Positions 7,412-17,226 of a stretch of 64,000 bases of DNA are shown piece after piece (the stretch's first letter is position 1; each line of letters starts with the position of its first letter). Under the pieces are notes generated by a model that worked only from the letters and a program-made list of their open reading frames with translations, searched no databases and was not told the DNA's origin. The stretch is from Reyranella massiliensis 521 (GTDB lineage Bacteria > Pseudomonadota > Alphaproteobacteria > Reyranellales > Reyranellaceae): the NCBI RefSeq assembly GCF_000312425.1, contig NZ_HE997181.1:1455486-1519485 (forward strand). The letters are read 5' to 3'. A program made the translations under genes and the position numbers.

Positions 7412-8899
7412 ATGCAGATGCCGCCGCTCGATCCCGCCATCCTCTCTCGTCGTTCAGAAATTGTCTCGGCGTTGCGTGCCATCGTGCCCGGCGAGGGTGT
7501 GATCGACGATCTCGACGGCATGCGTCCCTACGAGTGCGACGCGCTGTCGGCCTATCGCCAGATGCCGCTGGTCGTGGTCCTGCCCGAGACGGTCGATCAG
7601 GTCTCCGCCATCCTGCGCTATTGCCAGGACAACAAGGTCAAGGTCGTCCCGCGCGGCGCCGGCACGTCGCTGTCCGGCGGCTCCATGCCGGTGGGCGATG
7701 CGATTCTGCTGGGCCTCGGCAAGTTCAACCGCGTGCTCGAAATCGACTACGCCAACCGCTGCGCCCGGGTGCAGCCCGGCGTCACCAACCTCGGCATCAC
7801 CAAGGCGGTCGAGCACGAGGGCTTCTACTACGCACCCGATCCCAGTTCGCAGATCGCCTGCTCGATCGGCGGCAATGTCGCGGAGAATTCCGGCGGCGTG
7901 CACTGCCTGAAATATGGCCTCACCACCAACAACCTGCTCGGCATCGAAATGGTGCTGATGACCGGCGAGGTCGTTCGGCTGGGCGGCAAGCATCTCGACG
8001 CCGGCGGCTATGACCTGCTCGGTCTGATGACCGGCTCCGAAGGGTTGCTGGGCGTCGTCACCGAAGTGACGGTGCGCCTGCTGCGCAAGCCCGCGACGGC
8101 GCGCGCTGTTCTGCTGGGCTTTCCGACCGAGGCCGGCGCCGCCGACTGCGTCGCTGCCGTCATCGCCTCCGGCATCATCCCGGGCGGCATGGAGATGATG
8201 GATAAGGATGCCGTGAAGTGCGCCGAGGCCTATGTCGGTGCCGGCTATCCGCTCGATGCCGAGGGGCTGCTGATCGTCGAACTCGATGGCCCGTCGGTCG
8301 AGGTCGACTATCTGGTCGACCGCGTCGCCGAGATCGCCCGCAGCCGCGGCGCCACGACCGTGCGCGTGAGCAACGACGAGCAGGAGAGGGTGCTGTTCTG
8401 GGCGGGCCGCAAGGCGGCCTTCCCGGCCGTCGGTCAGATCTCGCCGGACTATATGTGCCTCGACGGCTCGGTGCCGCGCGGCAAGCTGGTCGAGGTGCTG
8501 GCCGAGATGCGCCGGATGTCGAAGCAGCACGGCCTGCGCGTCGTCAACGTCTTCCATGCCGGCGACGGCAATCTTCATCCGCTGATCCTGTTCGACGCCA
8601 ACGACCCCGACGAGCTGCGCCGTTGCGAGGAGTTCGGCGCGGATATCCTGCGGCTCTGCGTGCGGGTCGGCGGCGTGCTGACCGGCGAGCACGGCGTGGG
8701 CATCGAGAAGCGCGACCTGATGGGCGAGCAGTTCACCGAGATCGACCTCGATCAGCAGATGCGCGTGAAATGCGCCTTCGATCCCGACCACCTGCTCAAT
8801 CCCGGCAAGGTATTCCCCAAGCTGCGGCGTTGCGCCGAACTTGGCCGGCTGGTCGTGACGCAAAACAAGATCCCGTTCCCCGACATTCCGCGGTTCTAA
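7412..8899 (+). CDS. glcD: Glycolate oxidase FAD-binding subunit GlcD
   Basis: GlcD carries the FAD of the three-subunit glycolate oxidase, which oxidises glycolate (or D-lactate) to glyoxylate and passes electrons to the membrane quinone pool. The 495-residue protein has the PCMH-type FAD fold: VVVLPETVDQVSAILRYC, VVPRGAGTSLSGG, the GGNVAENSGG turn, and the C-terminal GEHGVGIEKRDLM with the catalytic His region, plus HAGDGNLHPLI. I start at the ATG giving MQMPPLDPAIL; a TTG six codons upstream is possible. It is followed at three and two bases by glcE and glcF, forming one operon. Confidence 0.95.
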   Translation: MQMPPLDPAILSRRSEIVSALRAIVPGEGVIDDLDGMRPYECDALSAYRQMPLVVVLPETVDQVSAILRYCQDNKVKVVPRGAGTSLSGGSMPVGDAILLGLGKFNRVLEIDYANRCARVQPGVTNLGITKAVEHEGFYYAPDPSSQIACSIGGNVAENSGGVHCLKYGLTTNNLLGIEMVLMTGEVVRLGGKHLDAGGYDLLGLMTGSEGLLGVVTEVTVRLLRKPATARAVLLGFPTEAGAADCVAAVIASGIIPGGMEMMDKDAVKCAEAYVGAGYPLDAEGLLIVELDGPSVEVDYLVDRVAEIARSRGATTVRVSNDEQERVLFWAGRKAAFPAVGQISPDYMCLDGSVPRGKLVEVLAEMRRMSKQHGLRVVNVFHAGDGNLHPLILFDANDPDELRRCEEFGADILRLCVRVGGVLTGEHGVGIEKRDLMGEQFTEIDLDQQMRVKCAFDPDHLLNPGKVFPKLRRCAELGRLVVTQNKIPFPDIPRF

Positions 8900-8902
8900 G
8901 AA

Positions 8903-10072
8903 ATGACAAGCACGATCAAGCCGCGCGACTCGAAGGAGTTGCGGCAGGCGGTGGAATGGGCGCTGAACGAGGGGGCGACGCTCGACGTTCGCGGCAGTGG
9001 CGCCAAGCTTGCCCTCGGCAAGCCGATGGTCTGCGATCAGGTGCTCGATCTCTCGGGCCTCTCCGGCGTGGTCGACTATGCGCCCGAGGAGCTGGTGGTG
9101 ACCCTGCGTGCCGGCACGCCACTCAAGGATATCGAAGCGCTGTTGGCGCAACGTAACCAGATGCTGGCCTTTGAGCCGCCCGACCTTGGTCCGCTGCTGG
9201 GCCGGCCGGCCGGCGAGGGGACGCTCGTCGGTGCCGTGATGGGCAATCTCGCCGGTCCGCGCCGCCTCTCGGCCGGCGCGGCGCGCGATCATCTCCTGGG
9301 CTTCAACGGCGTCAACGGGCGCGGCGAGGCGTTCAAGTCCGGCGGCAAGGTGATGAAGAACGTCACCGGCTACGACCTCTCCAAAGTCATCGCCGGCTCC
9401 TGGGGCACCCTGGCCGTGCTCGACGAAGTGTCGGTGAAGGTGCTGCCGGCGCCCGATCAGACCCGCACGCTCCTTCTGCTGGGGCTCGCCGACGAGGCGG
9501 CCGTGCAGGCGATGTGCGCGGCCATGGGCAGCCCGCACGAGGTTTCGGGAGCGGCGCATCTGCCGGGCAGGACGGCGCTGCGCATAGAAGGCGTGGCGCC
9601 CTCGGTCGAGGCACGTCTTAAGGGCTTGCGCGAGCTGTTGGCCGATAGCGGCGCCCGGATGGAGGAACTCGGCACGCTCGAAAGCCGCACCTATTGGCGC
9701 GAGGTCCGCGATGTGGCACCGCTCAAGGCCGCGGCAAACGATGTCGTCTGGAAGATCTCCTGTCCGCCAACCGAAGGGCCGGCCATCGTGGCGAGGATCC
9801 GCGCCGGATGCCGCGCCGCCGAAGCCTTCTATGACTGGTCCGGCGGCATGATCTGGCTGGCGCTGCCGGCCAGCGCCGATGCCGACCATGTCCTGGTGCG
9901 CGGGGCCATTGGGGCAGCTGGCGGTCACGCGACGCTGATCCGCGCTCCCGAAGCCGTGCGGGCGGCAGTCCCCGTGTTCCAGCCGCTGCCGCCGGCCTTG
10001 GCGGCGCTGTCGGCGCGCGTAAAGGAGAGCTTCGATCCCAAGGGGCTCTTCAATCCGGGGCGGATGGGCTGA
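8903..10072 (+). CDS. glcE: Glycolate oxidase subunit GlcE
   Basis: GlcE is the second FAD-fold subunit of glycolate oxidase, shorter than GlcD. The 389-residue product shows the FAD-binding pattern VRGSGAKLALG near residue 30, the TLVGAVMGNLAGPRRLSAGA segment and the typical SGGKVMKNVTGYDLSKVIAGSWG. Its C terminus, FDPKGLFNPGRM, is the family's final helix. It sits three bases after glcD and two bases before glcF. All three subunits are needed for activity in the E. coli system. Confidence 0.94.
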   Translation: MTSTIKPRDSKELRQAVEWALNEGATLDVRGSGAKLALGKPMVCDQVLDLSGLSGVVDYAPEELVVTLRAGTPLKDIEALLAQRNQMLAFEPPDLGPLLGRPAGEGTLVGAVMGNLAGPRRLSAGAARDHLLGFNGVNGRGEAFKSGGKVMKNVTGYDLSKVIAGSWGTLAVLDEVSVKVLPAPDQTRTLLLLGLADEAAVQAMCAAMGSPHEVSGAAHLPGRTALRIEGVAPSVEARLKGLRELLADSGARMEELGTLESRTYWREVRDVAPLKAAANDVVWKISCPPTEGPAIVARIRAGCRAAEAFYDWSGGMIWLALPASADADHVLVRGAIGAAGGHATLIRAPEAVRAAVPVFQPLPPALAALSARVKESFDPKGLFNPGRMG

Positions 10073-10074
10073 TC

Positions 10075-11394
10075 ATGCAGACCAATTTCACCCTGGCGCA
10101 GCTTGCCGACCCTGAGACCGCCCGCAGCGAGCAGATCCTGCGTAAGTGCGTTCATTGCGGATTCTGTACGGCAACCTGTCCGACCTTCGTGCTGCTGGGC
10201 GACGAGCGCGACAGTCCGCGCGGCCGCATCTATCTCATCAAGGCGATGCTCGAGGGGGATCGGGCGCCTACAACGCAAGAGGTGCGGCACGTCGACCGCT
10301 GCCTGTCGTGCCTGTCGTGCATGACGACCTGTCCCTCGGGCGTGAACTACATGCATCTGGTCGATCATGGCCGGCATCGCATCGAGGAAAGCTACAAACG
10401 CTCGTTGCCCGACCGGCTGATGCGCAATGTCCTGGCCTATCTGATGCCACGGCCCGGTCTCTTCCGCTGGGCCATGATCCTGGGGCGGCTTGCCAAGCCA
10501 TTGACGCTAGTTCTGCCGTCGACGAGCAGCGATGCCGGCGGCGCTACCTTCCTGCGCCGTCTGCGCGCCATGCTGGAGGCCGTGCCGGACAGGCTGGCGT
10601 CACCGTCGCCCGTTGACCGCCCACAGACCTTTCCGGCCAAGGGGTTGCGCCGCAAGCGGGTGGCCTTGATGCCGGGCTGCGGTCAGCAGGTGCTTGCGCC
10701 CGAGGTGAACGAGGCAACGGTACGGTTGCTGACGCGCCACGATATCGAAGTGGTGAATGTCGCGGGCTCCGGGTGCTGCGGTTCCTCGGTGCTGCATGTC
10801 GGCCGCAACGAGGAGGCCATCGAACTTGCCAAGCGCAACATCACCGCGTGGCTGCGCGAGATGGACGGCGCTGGCCTCGATGCCATCGTGATCAATGCCT
10901 CGGGCTGCGGCACGACGGTGAAGGATTACGGCAACATGCTGGCCGACGAGCCGGAGTGGCACGAGAAGGCGCTGCAGGTCGCCCGGCTTGCCAAGGACGT
11001 GAGCGAGGTCATGGCCGAAGTCGGTCTCGTGAACGTGACGCCGCAGAAACTCACCGTCGCCTATCATGCGGCCTGCTCGATGCAGCACGGGCAGCGGGTC
11101 ATCGAACCGCCCAAGAAGCTGCTGCGCGACGCGGGCTTCGTCGTGAAGGACGTGCCCGAAGGCCATCTTTGCTGTGGCTGGGCCGGCACTTATCAGGTGC
11201 TGCAGCCCGAGCTGTCGCGCCGCCTGCGCAACCGCAAGGTGGCGAATATCGAAAGCGTGAAACCCGACGTGATCGCCGCCGGCAATTTCGGCTGCATCGG
11301 CAATATCGCGGCAGGCACTGGCATCCCGATCGCTCATACGGTCGAGCTGCTGGACTGGGCGACCGGGGGACCGAGGCCAGCCGCCTTTCGTTAG
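10075..11394 (+). CDS. glcF: Glycolate oxidase iron-sulfur subunit GlcF
   Basis: GlcF passes electrons from the flavin subunits to quinone. Two [4Fe-4S] motifs lie near the N terminus: CVHCGFCTATCPT around residue 24 and CLSCLSCMTTCPSG around residue 77. The C-terminal half holds two CCG-type cysteine-rich domains: GCCGSS with the preceding PGCG, and HLCCGWAGTY with HAACS. The length of 439 residues is in the usual 400-450 range. It closes the glcDEF operon; no glcC regulator or glcB malate synthase is adjacent. Confidence 0.95.
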   Translation: MQTNFTLAQLADPETARSEQILRKCVHCGFCTATCPTFVLLGDERDSPRGRIYLIKAMLEGDRAPTTQEVRHVDRCLSCLSCMTTCPSGVNYMHLVDHGRHRIEESYKRSLPDRLMRNVLAYLMPRPGLFRWAMILGRLAKPLTLVLPSTSSDAGGATFLRRLRAMLEAVPDRLASPSPVDRPQTFPAKGLRRKRVALMPGCGQQVLAPEVNEATVRLLTRHDIEVVNVAGSGCCGSSVLHVGRNEEAIELAKRNITAWLREMDGAGLDAIVINASGCGTTVKDYGNMLADEPEWHEKALQVARLAKDVSEVMAEVGLVNVTPQKLTVAYHAACSMQHGQRVIEPPKKLLRDAGFVVKDVPEGHLCCGWAGTYQVLQPELSRRLRNRKVANIESVKPDVIAAGNFGCIGNIAAGTGIPIAHTVELLDWATGGPRPAAFR

Positions 11395-11415
11395 ACGCCA
11401 TCAACCAGAGGCGCC

Positions 11416-12012
11416 ATGACGCTCCTTCGCTCTTGCCTTGCCGCCCTGATCGGCCTGATGCTGGGAGCGAACGTGCTGGCACAGAGCCCGGGGAGCAACA
11501 CCATGCTCGATACCCTGTTCGCCAAGCTGCAATCCGCCACAGATCCGTCGGCTATCCAGGCGCTGGAAGCGGCGATCTGGGAACAGTGGACGATGGTTCC
11601 CGATGCGAATCAACGCGAGCTGATGTTGCGCGGCGTGGCGGAAATGCAGCAGCGCGACTTCCAGTCGGCCGTCGAGACGTTCACGCAATTGATTGCAATC
11701 GCCCCCGACCTGCCGGAAGCCTGGAACAAGCGCGCGACCGTGCACTGGCTGATGGGCAACTTCACGGGATCGCTGGCGGACATCTGCGAGACGGTGAAGC
11801 GCGAACCGCGCCACTTCGGCGCCTATTCGGGTCTCGGGATGATCCGCGCGGAGATGGGCGAGAACGGCCGGGCGATCGCGGCCTTCGAACTGGCGCGCAA
11901 GTACAATCCGCACATTCAGGGCATAGATGGTGAAATCGCGCGTCTGCGGGCGCTGGGGGGCGACGCGCCGTCGAATCCGCTGGATTGCGGGGAACGTACT
12001 GCCGGACGCTAG
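11416..12012 (+). CDS. Secreted TPR-repeat protein
   Basis: The 198-residue protein starts with a signal peptide (MTLLRSCLAALIGLMLGANVLA, likely cut after VLA-Q). The mature part contains helical pairs of TPR type: GVAEMQQRDFQSAVETFTQL, then PEAWNKRATVHWLMGNFTGSL, then FGAYSGLGMIRAEMGENGRAI with AFELARKYNPH. It should therefore be a periplasmic scaffold for protein contacts. It begins 21 bases after glcF and could ride on that transcript, but no functional link is evident. Confidence 0.85.
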   Translation: MTLLRSCLAALIGLMLGANVLAQSPGSNTMLDTLFAKLQSATDPSAIQALEAAIWEQWTMVPDANQRELMLRGVAEMQQRDFQSAVETFTQLIAIAPDLPEAWNKRATVHWLMGNFTGSLADICETVKREPRHFGAYSGLGMIRAEMGENGRAIAAFELARKYNPHIQGIDGEIARLRALGGDAPSNPLDCGERTAGR

Positions 12013-12079
12013 CGCCGCGCTTGCCGCGTCAACAACCCGGATGCACATTGCCGGACCATCTTTTCCGAGGGAGTAGGAA

Positions 12080-13315
12080 ATGGCCACGTTGTATGTCGGC
12101 GGACGCCTGTTCGACGGCGAGAAGGTGCAAGACGGGCAGGCGGTGCTGGAAGAGGGCGGCCGCATCAAGCGCGTCGCACCCGTGGGCGAGTTCAAGGGGT
12201 TTGCCGGCCAGCGGGTCGACACGTCGGGCGGCACGCTGATTCCCGGCATCATCGACTGCCACGTCCATTCGCTGTCCGGCGCCGAGGGCAATCCCGGCGC
12301 GGTGCAGGACCGGCTGAGCGCGGCGCAGATCACGGTGCGCGGCATGGAATTCATGCAGCGCACGCTCGAAGGCGGCATCACCGCGGTGCGCGACTGCGGC
12401 GGCAAGGACTATATTGAGTTCGCCATTCGCGACGCCATGAATGCCGGCCGCTTCCTGGGGCCGACCATGCGCTGCGCCGGCCGCATGATCTGCATGACGG
12501 GCGGTCACGGCAATCGTACCGGCCGCGTTGCTGACGGTATCGACGAGGTGGTGAAGGCGGTGCGCGAGCAGGTCCATGCCGGCTCCGACCTGGTGAAGAT
12601 CATGGCGACCGGCGGCGTGATGACGCCCGGCGTCAATCCGGAAGACGCACACTACAGCCCCGAAGAGATGAAGGCCGGCATCAGCGAGGCCCATCGCTTC
12701 CACAAGTGCTGCGCCAGCCACGCCCAGGGCGCGCTCGGCATCCTGAACGCCGTGCGGGGCGGCATCGATTCCATCGAGCACGGCATCTTCATGGACGAAG
12801 AATGCTGTCGCGAGATGAAGGAACGCGGCGTGTGGCTGGTGCCCACGCTGGCTGCCGTGAAGAACATCCTCAAGGGCTACGACGACGGCGACCGCTCGAT
12901 TCCCGACTACGTGATCGAGAAGAGCCGGCGCGTCTACGATCGTCACATCGAGGCGACCAAGATGTATTATTCGGCCGGCGGTCGTATCGCGATGGGCACT
13001 GATGCGGGGACGCCGCACAATCGTCACGGCGAGAATGCACGCGAGCTCGAATTCATGTGCGACATCGGCATCTCGGCGCGCGACTCGCTGTTCTTCGCCA
13101 CCGCCAGCGCCGCCGACCTGATGCGGCTTAGCGACCATGGCCGTATCAAGGAAGGCAACATTGCCGATTTCGTGGTGTGCGACGGCGATGCGCTGGCCGA
13201 CATCAAGCGGGCCGCCCGCAAGGAGAACCACCGGATGGTGGTGAAGCGCGGCATCGTCGCGAAGGACAATCGTGCGGCTTTTGCCGCGCAGGCTACGCGC
13301 GTCGCGGCCGAGTAG
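12080..13315 (+). CDS. Amidohydrolase family protein (imidazolonepropionase/prolidase-like)
   Basis: The 411-residue enzyme is a metal-dependent hydrolase of the amidohydrolase superfamily. It has the N-terminal beta-sandwich with TLIPGIIDCHVHSLSG (the H-x-H metal ligands), VKIMATGGVMTPG (strand 4, with the Lys that is carboxylated in binuclear relatives), CASHAQG and SIEHG (strand 5 and 6 histidines) and MGTDAGTPHNRHG (strand 8 Asp). The pattern fits the prolidase/imidazolonepropionase-like group whose members cleave Xaa-Pro or related peptides. No signal peptide is seen. It stands between a TPR protein and a DUF2339 protein that do not reveal the substrate. Confidence 0.9.
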   Translation: MATLYVGGRLFDGEKVQDGQAVLEEGGRIKRVAPVGEFKGFAGQRVDTSGGTLIPGIIDCHVHSLSGAEGNPGAVQDRLSAAQITVRGMEFMQRTLEGGITAVRDCGGKDYIEFAIRDAMNAGRFLGPTMRCAGRMICMTGGHGNRTGRVADGIDEVVKAVREQVHAGSDLVKIMATGGVMTPGVNPEDAHYSPEEMKAGISEAHRFHKCCASHAQGALGILNAVRGGIDSIEHGIFMDEECCREMKERGVWLVPTLAAVKNILKGYDDGDRSIPDYVIEKSRRVYDRHIEATKMYYSAGGRIAMGTDAGTPHNRHGENARELEFMCDIGISARDSLFFATASAADLMRLSDHGRIKEGNIADFVVCDGDALADIKRAARKENHRMVVKRGIVAKDNRAAFAAQATRVAAE

Positions 13316-13345
13316 GGCGCAGGCATCGGCGATCCCGAGGGTTTT

Positions 13346-15940
13346 GTGGAAGAGATATTTCTCATCCTGATCGGGATCGCCTGGGCGCTCGGCACGCCGC
13401 TGATCGCCATCATCGCGCTGGTCCGCACGTCGAGCCTGCGCGCGCAGAACGAACGGCTGGCGTCGGAACTGGCGGGAATCAAGCGTCAGTTGGTGGCCGG
13501 CGAAGCGCTGCCGCCACCTTTCGCAGCTTCGGCGGTCGAACCGCCAACCATTCCCATCGAAGCAATGCCGCCGCCGGGGGCGCCGTTCGAGCCGGACACG
13601 CAGCCGGAGCCCGAAACCGTCCCCCTTGAAAGCCTGCCGCCGCTGCCGGCGCCGACCGTCGCCCCTGTTTCTGTGGGGTGGGAGCAGCGGCTGGGGGCGC
13701 GGGCCTTCCTGTGGATCGGCGCCATCACGCTGGCGCTCGCGGCGATCTTCCTGGTTCGCTACTCGATCGAGGAAGGATACCTCTCGCCCGAGGTGCGGGT
13801 GATCCTGGCGGCGCTGTTTGGCTTCGCGCTGATCGGCGGTGCCGAGCGGCTGCGCAGCAAGGACGACCGTGTCGCCCAGGCGCTGTCCGCCGCCGGCGTG
13901 GCCGCTCTTTATGGCTCACTGTTCGCAGCCGTCGCGCTCTACGGCATGGTCTCCAAGTTTGCCGCAGGAGGTGCTGCCGCGGCGCTGACGGCCTTCGGCA
14001 TGGGCCTGTCGTTGCGTCACGGCATCCTGGTCGCGGCGCTCGCCTTCGTCGGTGGCTTCGCGAGCCCCGCCGTCATCGGCAGCCAGGAACCCAACACGCC
14101 GGTGCTGTTCGGCTACCTGTTTGCCATTGCCGCGGGCACGTTGGGCGTCATCCGCGTGCGCGGCTGGTGGCTCCTCGGCTGGGGCGTGCTGGCCGGCGCA
14201 GTCCTGTGGACGGTAGCCTGGATGCTGATGGGGGCCGACATGTCGGAGCTCCATTGGGTCGGCCTGTTCCTGGTGGGCGTGTCCGGGCTCTTCGTCTGGG
14301 CGACCTGGCGGCGGATGGCGGAGGAGGAGAATCCTCCCCGCGATGTTGCAGCACTGGTCTGGTCGGCAGTCGGCATTTCGGGTGCGCTGCTCGTCGCTTT
14401 GATCGTGCAGGATGGCGGCCAGCAGATGACGGGTTGGGCGGCCCTCGCGCTGCACGGTGTCGGCGCTTTCGTCCTGGGACGATGGACGCCGCGCTTCCAG
14501 TACGCGGCAGCCTTGGCGCCGGCCCTATCGCTGGCAGCGTTGGCCCTGTGGTGGCTGGCTTCACGCGATATCCCGGCTGAATGGAGCGATACGCGCTTTG
14601 GCTGGCTCGCGGTCGGCTTTGGCGGTCTCTACGCGGCGGGTGCCTTCGCTTTGCTCTGGAATGCGGCGCGGCCAGGCTTCTGGGCGGCCCTTTCAGTGGC
14701 TGCGGCACTCTCACACTTCCTGTTGAGCTGGTACGTGCTGCGCGAGGCAGGTGGCGCGTGGGGCTTGATCAGCATCGGGCTTGCGGCGCCTTTCCTGGTA
14801 GGGGCCGAGCGGCTGGTGCGGTGGCGCGAAACCATGCCGGGCGCCACCGAAGCCTTGGGTTTTTTCGCCGCCGGCGTCGCCTTCTTTATCGGCGCAGCGA
14901 TCCCGCTCGAACTCAATCGCGAGTGGATCACGGTGGCCTATGCCATCGAACTGGCCGCGGTGGCGGCCATCGCGGCCCAGCTCGGGCTGGTGTCGCTGCG
15001 CCAGCTCTGCTGGCCGCTCCTGACAGTCGTGGTCGTGCGCTTCGTGCTGAACCCGGAAGTCCTGAAGTATCCACTCGGACTCTCGCCGATCCTGAACTGG
15101 ATCCTTTGGGGGTATGGCATCTCCATCGCCGCACTGGTCGTCGCACTCCGCTTCCTGCGCCCGACTGGCGACATTCGCCTCGTCCGCGCCGTCGAGGCCG
15201 CAGCGGCACTGCTCGTCTTCGTCCTGCTGACGCTCGAGGTCAGGAGCATCTTCCAGCCCGCGACGATGGACATGCTGGGCTCCGGCTTCATGGAGCGGGC
15301 GTTCTATGTGCTGGTGTGGGGAGGCTTCGCGCTGGCGGCACTCTGGTGGGCGCGTCGCGACCACGATCTGGTGGCGCTGTGGGCCTGGCGCCTCAGCGGT
15401 ACTGCGGCCGCGCTCCTCGCGCTGATCGTACAGGTCGTGATCGCCAATCCAGTGTTCGAGCCGGCCGGTGTCGGCATGTTGCCCATCGCCAACGGGTTGT
15501 TGCTTGCCTATGCGGTGCCTGCCGCGATGGCAGTGCTGGCGCGGCAGTGGATCGATGCCGATCCGGAGCGCCGGGTGGCCGTCCTGGCCGAAGTGACAGC
15601 CTCGATCCTGGCCTTCGTCTACGTCTCCTTCGAGGTGCGCCACGTTTTCGATCCGTCGTTCGAGCGGCCTGGCTTCGGTGCAGACGGACTGGAACTCTAC
15701 ACCTATTCGATCGTATGGCTCCTGTTCAGCGTCGCCCTGCTGGCCCTGGGTTTCGTGCGCAAGGCCGCGGCGTTCCGGCATGCCGGCATGGTGCTGGTTT
15801 GCATCGTGGTCGCCAAGGTGTTCCTGATCGACATGGCGGGGCTGCAGGGCCTGCTGCGGGTCTTCTCCTTCCTGGGCCTTGGCGCGGCGCTGATCGGGCT
15901 GGGTTATGCCTATCGCCGCTTCGGCTTCGACAGCAAATGA
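13346..15940 (+). CDS. Large DUF2339 polytopic membrane protein
   Basis: The 864-residue protein begins with GTG after a CCCGAGGG site. It has one N-terminal membrane anchor (FLILIGIAWALGTPLIAIIA), a short charged helix, a Pro/Glu-rich linker (about residues 55-108) and then WEQRLGARAFLWIGAITLAL, the DUF2339 signature, followed by some two dozen predicted membrane helices ending in a conserved FSFLGLGAALIGLGYAYRRF. The family is inner-membrane and without known function. Its stop overlaps the next gene's ATG (ATGA), so it is translationally coupled to a phenylacetate-CoA ligase, an unusual pairing. Confidence 0.9.
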   Translation: MEEIFLILIGIAWALGTPLIAIIALVRTSSLRAQNERLASELAGIKRQLVAGEALPPPFAASAVEPPTIPIEAMPPPGAPFEPDTQPEPETVPLESLPPLPAPTVAPVSVGWEQRLGARAFLWIGAITLALAAIFLVRYSIEEGYLSPEVRVILAALFGFALIGGAERLRSKDDRVAQALSAAGVAALYGSLFAAVALYGMVSKFAAGGAAAALTAFGMGLSLRHGILVAALAFVGGFASPAVIGSQEPNTPVLFGYLFAIAAGTLGVIRVRGWWLLGWGVLAGAVLWTVAWMLMGADMSELHWVGLFLVGVSGLFVWATWRRMAEEENPPRDVAALVWSAVGISGALLVALIVQDGGQQMTGWAALALHGVGAFVLGRWTPRFQYAAALAPALSLAALALWWLASRDIPAEWSDTRFGWLAVGFGGLYAAGAFALLWNAARPGFWAALSVAAALSHFLLSWYVLREAGGAWGLISIGLAAPFLVGAERLVRWRETMPGATEALGFFAAGVAFFIGAAIPLELNREWITVAYAIELAAVAAIAAQLGLVSLRQLCWPLLTVVVVRFVLNPEVLKYPLGLSPILNWILWGYGISIAALVVALRFLRPTGDIRLVRAVEAAAALLVFVLLTLEVRSIFQPATMDMLGSGFMERAFYVLVWGGFALAALWWARRDHDLVALWAWRLSGTAAALLALIVQVVIANPVFEPAGVGMLPIANGLLLAYAVPAAMAVLARQWIDADPERRVAVLAEVTASILAFVYVSFEVRHVFDPSFERPGFGADGLELYTYSIVWLLFSVALLALGFVRKAAAFRHAGMVLVCIVVAKVFLIDMAGLQGLLRVFSFLGLGAALIGLGYAYRRFGFDSK

Positions 15941-17226
15941 CGAGCGACCTCTTTCCAGAGACGAAGCTGTCTCTCGACGCCTTGCGGGCGACGCAGCTCG
16001 AACGGCTGCGTGAAGCCGTGCGGCATGCCTACGACAACCAGGCGCCGTATCGCGTCAAGTGCGAGGCCGTGGGTGTCCATCCCGATCATTTGCGCACGCT
16101 CGACGATCTCCGCCGCTTTCCCTTCACGGCCAAGAGCGACCTGCGCGACGCCTATCCCTACGGCATGCTGGCGATCCCGCGCGAACATTGCGTGCGTGTG
16201 CATGCATCGAGCGGCACGACGGGGCGGCCTACGGTAGTCGGCTATTCGGCGCGGGACATTGCCACGTGGGGCGAGCTGATGGCGCGCTCGCTCCATGCCG
16301 GTGGGGCGCGGCCGGGCGATATCATCCACAATGCCTACGGCTACGGTCTGTTCACCGGCGGGCTCGGCGCGCATTACGGCGCGGAACGGCTCGGCTGCAC
16401 GGTGGTGCCGATGTCGGGCGGCTTCGGCGAGCGGCAGGTCCAGCTCATTCGCGAATTCGGCGCGCGGGTCGTGCTGATGACGCCATCCTACATGCTGGCG
16501 ATCGCCGAGGAGTTCGAGAGGCAGGGCATTGATCCGCGTGAGACGGCGATGCGCATCGGCATCTTCGGTGCCGAGCCCTGGACCGAAGCCATGCGCGCGG
16601 AGATCGAGCGCCGCCTGGGCATCGATGCCGTCGACATCTACGGTCTCAGCGAAGTGATGGGGCCAGGGGTGGCCTGCGAGTTCGTCGAGACCAAGGACGG
16701 GCCCACGATCTGGGAGGATCATTTCTATCCCGAGATCGTCGATCCCGAGACCGGCGCGCCGGTAGCCGACGGCGAGCCCGGCGAACTCGTCTTCACGACG
16801 TTGACCAAGGAGGCGATGCCGGTGATCCGCTATCGCACGCGCGATCTCACGCGGCTGCTTCCGGGCTCGATGACGACGATGCGGCGGATGGCCAAGATCA
16901 CCGGGCGCAGCGACGACATGTTGATCGTGCGCGGCGTCAATCTCTTTCCGAGCCAGGTCGAGGAGCAGATCCTGCGGGATCCGGCGCTGAGCGGGCACTA
17001 TGTCATCGAGCTTTCGCGGACGGGCGCACTCGACGATCTTCTGGTCAGAGCCGAAGCCCGCACGCCGCTTGGCGGCCACGCGGAAGCACGATCAGCTCGG
17101 GAGCTGATACAGCGCCTGAAGGGGATGTGCGGCCTTACCGCCACTGTCGATGTCCTGCCACCGGGTTCGATCGAGCGGTCGCTTGGCAAGGCGCGGCGCG
17201 TGATCGATAGACGCGCGAAAGATTGA
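15937..17226 (+). CDS. paaK: Phenylacetate-CoA ligase
   Basis: This 429-residue adenylate-forming enzyme would convert phenylacetate, ATP and CoA to phenylacetyl-CoA. The PaaK pattern is present: RVHASSGTTGRPTVVGYSA (P-loop, about residues 88-106), the aromatic-pocket segment HNAYGYGLFTGGLGAHYGAE, DIYGLSEVMGPG (A5 motif), VIRYRTRDLTRL (A7) and a C-terminal lid domain with GRSDDMLIVRGVNLFPSQVE. Its ATG overlaps the DUF2339 stop. The rest of a paa operon (paaABCDE, paaG, paaZ) is absent, so it may serve another arylacetate or an orphan activation step. Confidence 0.92.
   Translation: MTSDLFPETKLSLDALRATQLERLREAVRHAYDNQAPYRVKCEAVGVHPDHLRTLDDLRRFPFTAKSDLRDAYPYGMLAIPREHCVRVHASSGTTGRPTVVGYSARDIATWGELMARSLHAGGARPGDIIHNAYGYGLFTGGLGAHYGAERLGCTVVPMSGGFGERQVQLIREFGARVVLMTPSYMLAIAEEFERQGIDPRETAMRIGIFGAEPWTEAMRAEIERRLGIDAVDIYGLSEVMGPGVACEFVETKDGPTIWEDHFYPEIVDPETGAPVADGEPGELVFTTLTKEAMPVIRYRTRDLTRLLPGSMTTMRRMAKITGRSDDMLIVRGVNLFPSQVEEQILRDPALSGHYVIELSRTGALDDLLVRAEARTPLGGHAEARSARELIQRLKGMCGLTATVDVLPPGSIERSLGKARRVIDRRAKD

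Noticed and set aside
7454..9928. Very long open frame on the minus strand across glcD and glcE
   Set aside because: It is the antisense shadow of two well-supported genes in GC-rich DNA, His/Arg/Gln-rich and without any recognisable motif.
14581..17226. Long plus-strand frame covering the DUF2339 and paaK genes
   Set aside because: Its upstream part is a shadow of the DUF2339 gene in another frame; only the downstream part is the true ligase frame.
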